A stretch of 64,000 nucleotides of DNA from NCBI GenBank assembly GCA_009699205.1, contig WLOP01000005.1:62001-126000 (forward strand). Direction: 5' to 3'. The number at the start of each line of letters is the position of its first letter. Within the stretch, counting starts at the first letter, position 1. The notes under the pieces were generated by a model, which ran no database searches, was not told the DNA's origin, and saw nothing but the letters and a program-made list of their open reading frames with translations. The stretch is from Actinomycetota bacterium (GTDB lineage: Bacteria > Actinomycetota > Actinomycetes > Nanopelagicales > Nanopelagicaceae). The position numbers were made by a program, and so were the translations under genes. Shown piece after piece: positions 17,977 through 25,922 of this stretch.

Positions 17977-18987
17977 ATGAATTCATCAAACGAGACGTTA
18001 TTTCTCTCACCTGAGGAAGGTGGGCCAATTTTCCCTGGGGTTTCTGTAATTTTGCCGGTTCTCAACGAAGCTTTACATCTTGAAGAATCAATAGGCGCGA
18101 TACTTTCACAGGATTATCTCGGCAACTTTGAGATAGTCCTTGCGTTAGGACCTTCAAAAGATGAGACCGCCAAAATTGCTGCACTTCTGAGTCAGAAGGA
18201 TCCGCGGATTATCCTGGTAGAAAATCCGACTGGGCGTACTGCTGCTGGACTCAACTTAGCGATCGCATCTTCACATTTTCCAATTATTGTCAGAGTTGAC
18301 GGGCATGCGCAGATTCCCACCCATTACATTTCACTTGCCGTTGAAATTCTTCGAAAGACCGGAGCTGCGAACGTGGGCGGCCTGATGGCAGCCGAAGGGG
18401 CCACTCCCTTTGAAAGAGCGGTTGCGACGGCTATGCGAAGTCCATTTGGCGTCGGCAGTTCAAATTTTCACACTGGTGGTCAGGCCGGTTCCGTCGATAC
18501 TGTCTATTTAGGAACCTTTATACGATCAGCAGTTCAATCTGTTGGCGGCTTTAATGAGAGTTTTATCCGTGCGCAAGATTGGGAATTAAATTTTCGTTTG
18601 CGCCAAGCTGGCGGAATTATCTATTTCGATCCTCGACTTGAAGTGAAATATCGCCCAAGGCCCACAATTCGGGCCTTGGCAAAGCAATATTTCGAATATG
18701 GCCGATGGCGCCGCGTAGTTGCAAGAACTCATAAGGGGACTGTCAATCTTCGGTATTTAGCGCCTCCATTTACTCTGCTCGCATCAATTCTTTCACTCGC
18801 ATCAGGGTTCTTTATTTCTCCGTATCTATTCTTGCCAGTTGGTGTTTACGTTGGATTTCTCCTCATCTCCTCAGCAGCTATTGGCAACGGAATCGCAGAG
18901 AAAATTCGCCTGCCGGCAATTCTTGCGACTATGCAGATGTGTTGGGGAGCAGGATTTATTACATCCTTGCAGACACTCAATAAATGA
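17977..18987 (+). CDS. Glycosyltransferase family 2, membrane-associated
   Basis: A 336-residue GT-A glycosyltransferase. The nucleotide-sugar binding start is VSVILPVLNEALHLEESI, the DxD-like site is RVDGHAQ, and RAQDWELNFRLRQAGG is the acceptor/base segment. After about residue 250 there are hydrophobic segments (LAPPFTLLASILSLASGFF and FLPVGVYVGFLLISSAAI) that anchor it in the membrane, as in ExoA-like enzymes. It overlaps the SpoIID-like gene by 4 bases. It starts 36 bases from the LCP gene on the other strand; a TAGCGT hexamer nine bases before the ATG is the likely -10. The sugar transferred is unknown. Confidence 0.88.
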   Translation: MNSSNETLFLSPEEGGPIFPGVSVILPVLNEALHLEESIGAILSQDYLGNFEIVLALGPSKDETAKIAALLSQKDPRIILVENPTGRTAAGLNLAIASSHFPIIVRVDGHAQIPTHYISLAVEILRKTGAANVGGLMAAEGATPFERAVATAMRSPFGVGSSNFHTGGQAGSVDTVYLGTFIRSAVQSVGGFNESFIRAQDWELNFRLRQAGGIIYFDPRLEVKYRPRPTIRALAKQYFEYGRWRRVVARTHKGTVNLRYLAPPFTLLASILSLASGFFISPYLFLPVGVYVGFLLISSAAIGNGIAEKIRLPAILATMQMCWGAGFITSLQTLNK

Positions 18988-20270
18988 TGCGCCGTCAAAT
19001 ACTGGCAATGCTGCTTATTGTTGCTAATTTGTTGGTAGCACCCGCACACGGTGATGACATACCGACCTTCTTCACTTTTGAAGGCTCTGGATATGGGCAT
19101 GGTGTCGGAATGAGTCAAGTGGGTGCTCGCGGGCAAGCTCTTGAAGGTAGGAGCGCTACGGAAATTCTTCAGTATTACTTTAAAGATGTTGCTGTGGAAC
19201 CGGTTAAAGATGACCAACTCATTCGAGTCAATATCGGACATTTGCTTACGAATATTTCCTTACGCACGGATACTAAGTATGGTCAACTTCAACTCTTCTC
19301 TGGAGATATCAAGCAAGGTTTATCCGCCATACCAGTGGAGAAAATAAGTGCCAAGACAAATTTAGTTTTTACACTTTTGGGAAGTTCAATCGTGCCGTCT
19401 TTAGTAAAGGCAGATGGAACATCAGTGATGTTAGAAAGCGGTAGCGCCTGGACAATCCGTTGGACTGGAACAAGATATCTCAAAGGTGTACCTGCTGTAG
19501 TCGGCGTAAAGTCCGGTTCAACTTCGATGAAATATCGATACGGGCAGATGAATATCAAAGTAGTCAATGCAGCAAATCTTGGAAGCAGAATTGAATTTAC
19601 TAATACTCTGCGATTGCACGATGAATATCTCTGGGGGATTGGCGAAATGCCCTCGTCATGGCCAGCTTCAGCTCTTCAAGCGCAGGTAATTGCTTCTAGA
19701 AGTTTTGCCCTGACGCGAAGCAAGAGTTTACGCAGTGCTTGCGCATGTCATCTTTATGCAAGTTTTGTAGATCAGAATTTCGTTGGGTACTCCAAGGAGT
19801 TGGAAACTGGGTGGGGCCAAAAGTGGCGCGACGCCGTGAATGCCACATTAGATGGGGAACATAACGGTTTAGCCGTGACACAGAATTCAATTCCGATTGC
19901 TACTTACTTCTTCGCATCTTCTGCTGGTCAAACTTCTTTGGCGGAAGATGTGTGGGGCACGCCGATTGCCTACGTGCAAAGCGTTCCAGACCTATGGAGT
20001 TTAGATCCACTACTCAATCCCAAATTTTTCTATTGGGAGCGAATCGTTTCGCAGGAGGTAATGGCCCAGGCTTTCAGCTTGCCTGATGTGGTTTCCGTTG
20101 AAATCTTAAGCCGTAAAGTGAATGGCAACGTTGACGTGATGTTGGCAACCTCTAGTACTGGCCAAACCGCGCAATTAGATGGCGTTTCATTTAAAGTCAG
20201 TGCGAAATTGCCATCTCGATGGTTTGAATTAGCTCCACCTCAAATGAGTGAAGTTCCGCTCACGCCTTAA
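18984..20270 (+). CDS. SpoIID/LytB domain protein, secreted
   Basis: A 428-residue protein with a Sec signal peptide (MMRRQILAMLLIVANLLVA, likely cut after APAHG). Next comes FEGSGYGHGVGMSQVGARG, the glycan-binding segment typical of SpoIID, and a SpoIID core with SSWPASALQAQVIASRSFAL. In Bacillus SpoIID is a lytic transglycosylase acting on denuded peptidoglycan; homologues in non-sporulating actinobacteria are common and presumed cell-wall hydrolases. The ATG overlaps the glycosyltransferase stop, so the two are one operon. Its stop overlaps that of the convergent dapD gene. Confidence 0.85.
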   Translation: MMRRQILAMLLIVANLLVAPAHGDDIPTFFTFEGSGYGHGVGMSQVGARGQALEGRSATEILQYYFKDVAVEPVKDDQLIRVNIGHLLTNISLRTDTKYGQLQLFSGDIKQGLSAIPVEKISAKTNLVFTLLGSSIVPSLVKADGTSVMLESGSAWTIRWTGTRYLKGVPAVVGVKSGSTSMKYRYGQMNIKVVNAANLGSRIEFTNTLRLHDEYLWGIGEMPSSWPASALQAQVIASRSFALTRSKSLRSACACHLYASFVDQNFVGYSKELETGWGQKWRDAVNATLDGEHNGLAVTQNSIPIATYFFASSAGQTSLAEDVWGTPIAYVQSVPDLWSLDPLLNPKFFYWERIVSQEVMAQAFSLPDVVSVEILSRKVNGNVDVMLATSSTGQTAQLDGVSFKVSAKLPSRWFELAPPQMSEVPLTP

Positions 20271-21199
20271 TTTGCGTGAAGCACCGAGTTCAGACCACCC
20301 CAGGTGCCTGTACGAAGAACAACTTCTAGACTTCCATCAAGTGAGTTACGTCGGAAAAGTAAATTATCCCCACCAGAGAGCGCGCTGGCTTTCACGATCT
20401 CGCCATCAGGTAAACGAACTTTTGCCGCTGCCGTGATGTAAGTACCCGCTTCGATGATGCAATTGTTTCCAAGGGAAATACCGAGTCCCGAATTTGCGCC
20501 TAATAAACATTTTTCGCCGATCGAAACTATTTCTTTTCCGCCACCGCTAAGAGTGCCCATTATTGAAGCGCCGCCACCAATGTCTGTGCCGTCGCCAACA
20601 ACGACCCCTGCAGAAATTCTGCCTTCGACCATTGATGTGCCAAGTGTTCCGGCATTGAAGTTTACGAAACCTTCGTGCATGACTGTAGTTCCTGGTGAAA
20701 GGTAGGCGCCGAGTCGTACACGGTCAGCATCAGCAATTCTTACTCCGCTTGGAATTACGTAATCAACCATGCGCGGGAATTTGTCGACGCTAATGACACT
20801 GACATGTCCATACTTTTCTTTGAGAGCCGCACGCGTTAATTCAAAACCAGTAACGGAGCATGGTCCATGAGATGTCCAGACTACGTTGTTGAGAATTCCA
20901 AAGATGCCCTCGAGAGCTAAGCCATGTGGTGCGACAAGGCGATGCGAGAGAAGATGTAGTCGCAGGTAGGCATCAACGACATCTTTTGGAGGCGCTGAGA
21001 GTTCGATCTCGACGCTAACTATTTTGCGAGCAACACCTCTTGCTTCATCGAATCCAACCGCAGCTGCCAAACCTTCTGGCTGAGCAACAGGAAGCGGAGC
21101 CAATAGTGGCTCAGGAAACCAGACATCAAGCACGCTTGCATCTTTGGCGATGGTCGCGATTCCATACCCACTGGCAGGTCCAACTAGCAAAGGAGACAT
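20267..21199 (-). CDS. dapD: Tetrahydrodipicolinate N-succinyltransferase
   Basis: This enzyme succinylates tetrahydrodipicolinate in the lysine/meso-diaminopimelate pathway. It is the actinobacterial DapD type: 310 residues, with an N-terminal domain and a C-terminal left-handed beta-helix of hexapeptide repeats (GARIADADRVRLGAYLS-type turns from about residue 155 to 260, including GTSMVEGRIS). DapC, the next enzyme, is encoded at 34291-35358. A TACCCT hexamer lies six bases before the ATG. The gene is divergent from the LOG gene with 29 bases between their starts. Confidence 0.93.
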   Translation of the reverse strand: MSPLLVGPASGYGIATIAKDASVLDVWFPEPLLAPLPVAQPEGLAAAVGFDEARGVARKIVSVEIELSAPPKDVVDAYLRLHLLSHRLVAPHGLALEGIFGILNNVVWTSHGPCSVTGFELTRAALKEKYGHVSVISVDKFPRMVDYVIPSGVRIADADRVRLGAYLSPGTTVMHEGFVNFNAGTLGTSMVEGRISAGVVVGDGTDIGGGASIMGTLSGGGKEIVSIGEKCLLGANSGLGISLGNNCIIEAGTYITAAAKVRLPDGEIVKASALSGGDNLLFRRNSLDGSLEVVLRTGTWGGLNSVLHAN

Positions 21200-21205
21200 G
21201 GGTAA

Positions 21206-21211
21206 AGGGTA
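21206..21211 (-). promoter_or_regulatory. -10 element of dapD (leaderless)
   Basis: TACCCT, then TTACCC, then ATG at 21199. It lies back to back with the LOG promoter. Confidence 0.58.
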
Positions 21212-21216
21212 GCCCT

Positions 21217-21222
21217 TATCCT
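21217..21222 (+). promoter_or_regulatory. -10 element of LOG gene (leaderless)
   Basis: TATCCT, then AGGCCG, then ATG at 21229. It fixes the start and excludes the long upstream frame that would run over dapD. Confidence 0.6.
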
Positions 21223-21228
21223 AGGCCG

Positions 21229-21765
21229 ATGCGTATCTCCGTCTTCTGTTCATCTTCACCAACGATTGCTAGCAAGTACGTCGATCTTGCGACCGAACTG
21301 GGCGTTGCAATAGGAGAGCGTGGTTGGAATCTTGTTTCAGGCGGCGGACATATTTCAATGATGGGCGCTGTGGCACGTGGGGTACGTTCATCGGGCGGAC
21401 ACACTATCGGCGTTATTCCTCAAGCGCTTGTAGATATTGAATTTGCCGATCATGACAGCGATGAATTATTAATCGTTAACTCCATGCGCGAGAGAAAAGG
21501 AAAGATTGAGGAATTGGCAGATGCCTTTATTACATTGCCAGGTGGTCCAGGAACTCTCGAAGAGTTATTTGAAATTTGGGTTGGTCGCTTTCTAAAATTT
21601 CATGATAAGCCTGTAATTATTCTTGACCCCTTCGATCTGTACGGTCCATTGCGCGAATTAATTGACCACCTAGAAGTAGAGGGCTTTGTGAAGCCGGGTC
21701 AGCGTGAATTGCTCCACTGGTGTTCCAGTGTTGAGGAAGCGCTCGCGGTAGCCTTATCTCCATGA
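21229..21765 (+). CDS. LOG family protein (nucleoside 5'-monophosphate phosphoribohydrolase-like)
   Basis: A 178-residue LOG/TIGR00730 protein. It has a Rossmann-like fold with VSGGGHISMMGAVARG near residue 37 and the family signature PGGPGTLEELFE at about residue 105. Plant and some bacterial members release cytokinin bases from nucleotides; in bacteria the usual substrate is AMP or related nucleotides. The start at 21229 gives the standard length, and a TATCCT hexamer lies six bases upstream. It overlaps the next small gene by ATGA. In mycobacteria a LOG gene also sits close to dapD. Confidence 0.9.
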   Translation: MRISVFCSSSPTIASKYVDLATELGVAIGERGWNLVSGGGHISMMGAVARGVRSSGGHTIGVIPQALVDIEFADHDSDELLIVNSMRERKGKIEELADAFITLPGGPGTLEELFEIWVGRFLKFHDKPVIILDPFDLYGPLRELIDHLEVEGFVKPGQRELLHWCSSVEEALAVALSP

Positions 21766-21950
21766 CCGCCGAGACGCTGGCACAACTGATCGCCAGCTTG
21801 CCGGAAGAAGAGCGCATCATTTTGACCCTGCATTACCTTCGCAACCTCTCAACTGAAGAAATTGCCGCGAATTTGCATGTACCTGAACGGGCGGTCGTAG
21901 CAGTTATTGCCGCAGGACGCCAACGCCTGACTTCACGCTTAAATCTCTAG
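21762..21950 (+). CDS. 62-aa sigma-70 region 4-like helix-turn-helix protein
   Basis: A miniprotein made only of a sigma region 4-like fold: LPEEERIILTLHYLRNLSTEEIA followed by a recognition-helix-like stretch with VPERAVVAVIAAGRQRL. There is no region 2, so it cannot be a complete ECF sigma factor. The ATG overlaps the LOG stop (ATGA), and the frame is intact, which argues for a functional gene. It may bind DNA or RNA polymerase as a regulator, or be the kept tail of a decayed sigma factor. I do not know a named family for it. Confidence 0.75.
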   Translation: MTAETLAQLIASLPEEERIILTLHYLRNLSTEEIAANLHVPERAVVAVIAAGRQRLTSRLNL

Positions 21951-22067
21951 CCAATGTGAGCCCAACGGGACTGCGCACATCTCAATTTCATAGTTACGAG
22001 GTAAATGCGAGATACTTCTCCCTCATTCGCCAGAAGGCGGGCGGGTATTTCTATGAAGGAGACCGAC

Positions 22068-22250
22068 ATGGCAGCCATGAAACCCCGAACTGGTGATGGA
22101 CCCATGGAGGTCACAAAGGAAGCACGTAGCCTGGTTATGCGAATTCCACTTGAAGGTGGCGGACGACTAGTTGTAGAGCTCAACGGCGAAGAAGCCACAA
22201 ATCTCGGTACTGCACTTCATGATGCAGTGCTTCTCCTGGTCAAGAAATAA
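22068..22250 (+). CDS. DUF3117 family protein
   Basis: A 60-residue conserved actinobacterial protein of unknown function, related to mycobacterial Rv1211. Characteristic segments are KPRTGDGPMEVTKE at the start and MRIPLEGGGRLVVELN in the middle. The start at ATG 22068 is set by an AAGGAG Shine-Dalgarno at 22055-22060; an upstream in-frame ATG at 22005 lacks one and adds residues foreign to the family. The preceding 117 bases hold no other gene I can recognise and probably contain its promoter and leader. Confidence 0.9.
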   Translation: MAAMKPRTGDGPMEVTKEARSLVMRIPLEGGGRLVVELNGEEATNLGTALHDAVLLLVKK

Positions 22251-22266
22251 AATCACTTCGTAATCC

Positions 22267-23757
22267 ATGAGCGCTATGGCTATTCCATCGCTTCATACGC
22301 TTAGCCCCGACATTGATTCTTTACAAGGGACTGACGCACTTGCCATCGGATTTTCTCAAGGCGAAGATGGCGATTTTTCCTTTCCAATTTCATCTGCATT
22401 TGTGCGGAAAATTGAATCCCACTTCGATCTGATTCTGAAAGATGAACTTGCCTTCTTTGGCGCAACTGGTAAAGCCGGGGAGATATTTGAAATCCCAGTC
22501 AGCGCTGAAGATACAAGCACCGAGCGCATCTATCTTGTTGGGGTCGGAAAGCAAACTTTGGCCGATGCACGCACAACAGGTGCAGCTCTCGGAAGAAAAA
22601 CTAAAGGCAAATCAATTTCGCTATTTACTCTCGTTGTAACTTCGCGTACACAAATTCGGGCACATGCAATCGCGCTCATATTAGGCACATACCAATGGAA
22701 CCAAAAGAGTGAGAAAAGTAAGCCGCTCACACCAAAATTCTTTCTTGTAAATTCCGATCCTGCACAAATTGAACGTGCGCAAGTAATTTCCAGCGCCGTG
22801 TGGCGTACTAGAGATTTGATTCACACACCATCAAATATCAAGACCCCGCTCTGGATTGCTCGCCAAGCTCAAGGCTTAGCTAAGAAAGACGATATTTCGG
22901 TTTCCGTTCTGGCTGGTAAAGACCTAGCTGAATTCGGCGGATTGCTCGCTGTTGGAAATTCTTCGCCGAAGCCCGGCCCACGATTCATCGAAGTCTCCTA
23001 TGCACCTCGAGGTTCCAAGAATTGGCCGCACGTCGTGCTTGTCGGCAAAGGCATCACATTTGATACCGGCGGAGTTTCTCTCAAACGTCCCTATGACATC
23101 ATGATTGGGATGAAGACCGATATGGCTGGCGCTGCAGCTGTATTAAATGTCGTCGGAGCAATGCCTGAAATCAAGCCACGTGTACGAGTGACCGCGCTCT
23201 TGATGTGCGCCGAAAACGCGCTCTCGGGTACTTCTCAACGGCCTAGCGATGTCATTACTCACTTTGGTGGCACCACTGTTGAAGTCATCGACACTGATGC
23301 CGAAGGACGTTTAGTACTGGCGGATGGACTGGCTTATGCAGACAAGGTTCTCGATCCAGATTACTTAATTGACGTAGCGACCTTAACAGGAGCTGCGACC
23401 TTGAGTTTAGGACGCCAATATGCAGCGATGTACTCTCGAAATGAAACCTTAGCGAAGAAGCTCAATGAAATCGGCGAAATTTCGGGCGATCGCGTATGGC
23501 ATATGCCGTTAATTGATGATTACAGAATTACCCTCGAAAGTTCTATTGCTGATTTCAGGCACACTGCGGGCAAGCCCAAATTCTCTGCTGGATCTGTGAC
23601 TGCGGCACTCTTCTTGGAACACTTTGCAGGAAATCGCAATTGGGTGCACTTAGATATTGCTGGCCCCGCACGTAGTGAAAGTGATTCCGGTGAGAATCCA
23701 AAAGGTGGTACTGGATTTGGTGTTCGCCTGCTCATTGATTGGATTGCATCCTTGTGA
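22267..23757 (+). CDS. pepA: Leucyl aminopeptidase (M17)
   Basis: A 496-residue cytosolic zinc/manganese aminopeptidase. The catalytic C-terminal domain shows VGKGITFDTGGVSLKR (metal-binding Lys and Asp), KTDMAGAAAVL, and the signature IDTDAEGRLVLADGLAYA; the first Asn of the usual NTDAEGRL is replaced by Asp here. The N-terminal domain is as usual divergent. Two ATGs (22267 and 22276) are possible starts. It follows DUF3117 by 16 bases and overlaps the methyltransferase gene by one base. Confidence 0.93.
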   Translation: MSAMAIPSLHTLSPDIDSLQGTDALAIGFSQGEDGDFSFPISSAFVRKIESHFDLILKDELAFFGATGKAGEIFEIPVSAEDTSTERIYLVGVGKQTLADARTTGAALGRKTKGKSISLFTLVVTSRTQIRAHAIALILGTYQWNQKSEKSKPLTPKFFLVNSDPAQIERAQVISSAVWRTRDLIHTPSNIKTPLWIARQAQGLAKKDDISVSVLAGKDLAEFGGLLAVGNSSPKPGPRFIEVSYAPRGSKNWPHVVLVGKGITFDTGGVSLKRPYDIMIGMKTDMAGAAAVLNVVGAMPEIKPRVRVTALLMCAENALSGTSQRPSDVITHFGGTTVEVIDTDAEGRLVLADGLAYADKVLDPDYLIDVATLTGAATLSLGRQYAAMYSRNETLAKKLNEIGEISGDRVWHMPLIDDYRITLESSIADFRHTAGKPKFSAGSVTAALFLEHFAGNRNWVHLDIAGPARSESDSGENPKGGTGFGVRLLIDWIASL

Positions 23758-24383
23758 TGATAATTGATCCCCACACCTATAGCGAAACTTTTATTCCTGA
23801 AGATGAAAATCTTATTTCAGCACGTCGCCGCGGCGTTGAAGTAGGTGCAGTTGATGTGACTCCAGGTACTGGTAATTTCTTGCAGTATCTAGCGCACCTA
23901 ATTTCGGCTCAGGCAGTGGTCGAAGTTGGAACAGGATCTGGAATTGGCACACTTTGTTTACTTCGCGGAATGATTGAAAGCGGAACGCTTACCTCTATCG
24001 ATGCAGAAGCCGAACATACTCGCATTGCAAAGATTGCCCTTGCCGAAGAAGGAATTGCTCCAGGGCGTTTTCGTTTGATTACTAGCCCTGTCATGGAGGT
24101 GATGAGTAAATTAACCGATCGCGCTTATGATTTGGTTTTGTTGCGCAATGACCCCGAAGATCTTGAATACGCAGTGGAGCACGCTGACCGGATGCTTCGT
24201 ACGGGCGGAGTATTGGTGATCGATTCATTTTTCGGCGGAGCAAAAGTTTCAGATCCAGCCCAACGTGACCCTCGCACAATCGCTCTTCGCCAAGCAGGAA
24301 AAACGATCCGCTTGGCCACCAAGACCTGGTCTCCATCGCTCATTCCAGTAGGAGATGGCTTGCTCTTAGCGACTAAACGTTAG
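23757..24383 (+). CDS. O-methyltransferase (class I SAM-dependent)
   Basis: A 208-residue methyltransferase of the Methyltransf_3/caffeoyl-CoA family. The SAM-binding motif is VVEVGTGSGIGTLCLLRG, followed by TSIDAEAEHTRIAK and a TGGVLVIDSFFFGG-like strand. Start ATG 23757 overlaps the pepA TGA by one base; a GTG just before is also possible. In mycobacteria the homologous gene (Rv1220c type) stands next to sigE, rseA and htrA; here htrA follows directly. Substrate unknown. Confidence 0.85.
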   Translation: MIIDPHTYSETFIPEDENLISARRRGVEVGAVDVTPGTGNFLQYLAHLISAQAVVEVGTGSGIGTLCLLRGMIESGTLTSIDAEAEHTRIAKIALAEEGIAPGRFRLITSPVMEVMSKLTDRAYDLVLLRNDPEDLEYAVEHADRMLRTGGVLVIDSFFGGAKVSDPAQRDPRTIALRQAGKTIRLATKTWSPSLIPVGDGLLLATKR

Positions 24384-24475
24384 TTTGAAGGAGATTCTCA
24401 AGGAATTCTCGGCAAAACGAGGTTGGATTTTGTAAGGATTTTGCAGATAGGAATGAAAATAGAGAAGGAGCAGAG

Positions 24476-25603
24476 ATGACATCACCAGAATTCAATAACC
24501 AGCCGTGGTGGTCTGAGCCAACGCCGCGTCCTCGACGCTCATATATTTCCACTCGCGCTGCAGTTTCGTTAGCAATTGTTGCTGGCCTAGTGGGTGGGGT
24601 GGTTGGAAATTTTCCAGAACTCAGCACTCTAATTAGCCATCAAGTGAGACTCGTTTCTGCAACTAGCACCATTGAACGTGCGCCAGATTCAGTAGCTGGA
24701 ATTGCACAGCGCGTATTGCCGTCAGTAGTTTCGATTGCGACAACTTCACCTTCAGGAAGTGGTACGGGTTCAGGATTTATTATTGACTCTGCAGGTTTTA
24801 TTTTGACTAATAATCATGTCGTAGATTCCGTAGCCACATCGTCGGGAACAATCACTGTAACTTTGAATGACGGGACTTCTTTCCCAGGAACGATCCTTGG
24901 CCGTGATGCTGCCTACGATCTAGCAGTGATAAAGATTGCTGCGACAAATCTTCCTGCCTTGCAATTTGGCGACAGTGACAAGATTCAAGTGGGTGATGCA
25001 GTAATCGCTATTGGTTCACCGCTAGGGCTTGCCGGAACAGTGACTTCAGGAATCATCAGCGCTAAAGATCGTGCAGTGACAACAGGTACTAATTCTGGCG
25101 AGAGTTCTTTTATGAACGCTCTGCAAACTGATGCTGCAATCAATCCCGGAAACTCGGGAGGGCCACTTGTCGATGCAACTGGTGCAGTAATAGGGGTTAC
25201 ATCTGCGATCGCTTCGTTGGGAAGTTCATATGGATCTCAATCTGGTTCAATCGGATTAGGTTTTGCGATTCCAATTAATCAGGCGCGCAAGACTGCAGAT
25301 CAGTTAATTAAGTCTGGGAAAGCCACGTATCCAATTATGGGAATTTCCATTGATACTTCTTTTACAGGAACTGGTGCGAAAATTAGTGATGTTTCAAGCG
25401 CTATTCGCGCAGGTGGCCCCGCCGATAAAGCAGGGTTGAAAGCCGGAGATGTCATTACTGATTTTGATGGCAAAGCTATAGCCAATTCCGATGCCCTCAT
25501 CGTTGCTGTTCGCTCTAAGAACGTGGGCGACACAGTCAAAGTCCGCTACCTCAGAGATGCCACTTCCCATGAGGTTTCACTCACTTTGGTGGCTGCCTCT
25601 TAA
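24476..25603 (+). CDS. htrA: Membrane-anchored HtrA/DegP-type serine protease with PDZ domain
   Basis: An envelope stress protease of 375 residues. One transmembrane segment (about residues 26-45) anchors it, with the protease outside. The catalytic triad is His114 (TNNHVVDS), Asp148 (AAYDLAVIK) and Ser227 (INPGNSGGP). A C-terminal PDZ domain covers about residues 285-372. A strong AGAAGGAG Shine-Dalgarno precedes the ATG. The 92 bases before it hold no gene; in many actinobacteria sigE and rseA would be here. tatB and mrp follow, the same order as in mycobacteria. Confidence 0.93.
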   Translation: MTSPEFNNQPWWSEPTPRPRRSYISTRAAVSLAIVAGLVGGVVGNFPELSTLISHQVRLVSATSTIERAPDSVAGIAQRVLPSVVSIATTSPSGSGTGSGFIIDSAGFILTNNHVVDSVATSSGTITVTLNDGTSFPGTILGRDAAYDLAVIKIAATNLPALQFGDSDKIQVGDAVIAIGSPLGLAGTVTSGIISAKDRAVTTGTNSGESSFMNALQTDAAINPGNSGGPLVDATGAVIGVTSAIASLGSSYGSQSGSIGLGFAIPINQARKTADQLIKSGKATYPIMGISIDTSFTGTGAKISDVSSAIRAGGPADKAGLKAGDVITDFDGKAIANSDALIVAVRSKNVGDTVKVRYLRDATSHEVSLTLVAAS

Positions 25604-25616
25604 TCTGATTCGGCGG

Positions 25617-25622
25617 TAGGGT
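25617..25622 (+). promoter_or_regulatory. -10 element of tatB (leaderless)
   Basis: TAGGGT, then AAAGCC, then ATG at 25629. Confidence 0.6.
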
Positions 25623-25628
25623 AAAGCC

Positions 25629-25922
25629 ATGTTTTTCGATATTGGAGCCGGGGAAGTCATAGGTTTAATAATCCTCGGAGTGATACTTGTGGGACCCGAA
25701 CGTATGCCTAAGTTTGCCGCTGATGCAGCGGCTCTGGTGCGCAAAATTCAAAAGATGTCCCATGTAGCCACAGCTGAACTGCGTGAAAATCTTGGACCAG
25801 GTTTTGAAGATCTTCAGCCTTCAGATCTCCACCCAAAAACTTTCATAAAGAAACAACTCAATGATGCGCTCAACCCTGATGGTGAAAGTTTCATACCTAA
25901 ATTGGATCTCGACATTTTATGA
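25629..25922 (+). CDS. tatB: Twin-arginine translocase subunit TatB
   Basis: A 97-residue TatA/B-family protein: N-terminal membrane helix (GEVIGLIILGVILVGPERMP) with the Gly-Pro hinge typical of TatB, then an amphipathic helix (KFAADAAALVRKIQKM) and an acidic tail. TatB takes part in recognition of folded Tat substrates with TatC. It starts 25 bases after htrA, from its own leaderless promoter, and overlaps mrp by 4 bases. tatA and tatC are not in this window. Confidence 0.88.
   Translation: MFFDIGAGEVIGLIILGVILVGPERMPKFAADAAALVRKIQKMSHVATAELRENLGPGFEDLQPSDLHPKTFIKKQLNDALNPDGESFIPKLDLDIL

Noticed and set aside
21040-21228. 63-codon upstream extension of the LOG frame
   Set aside because: It runs across the dapD start region, has no family similarity, and the leaderless hexamer fixes the start at 21229.
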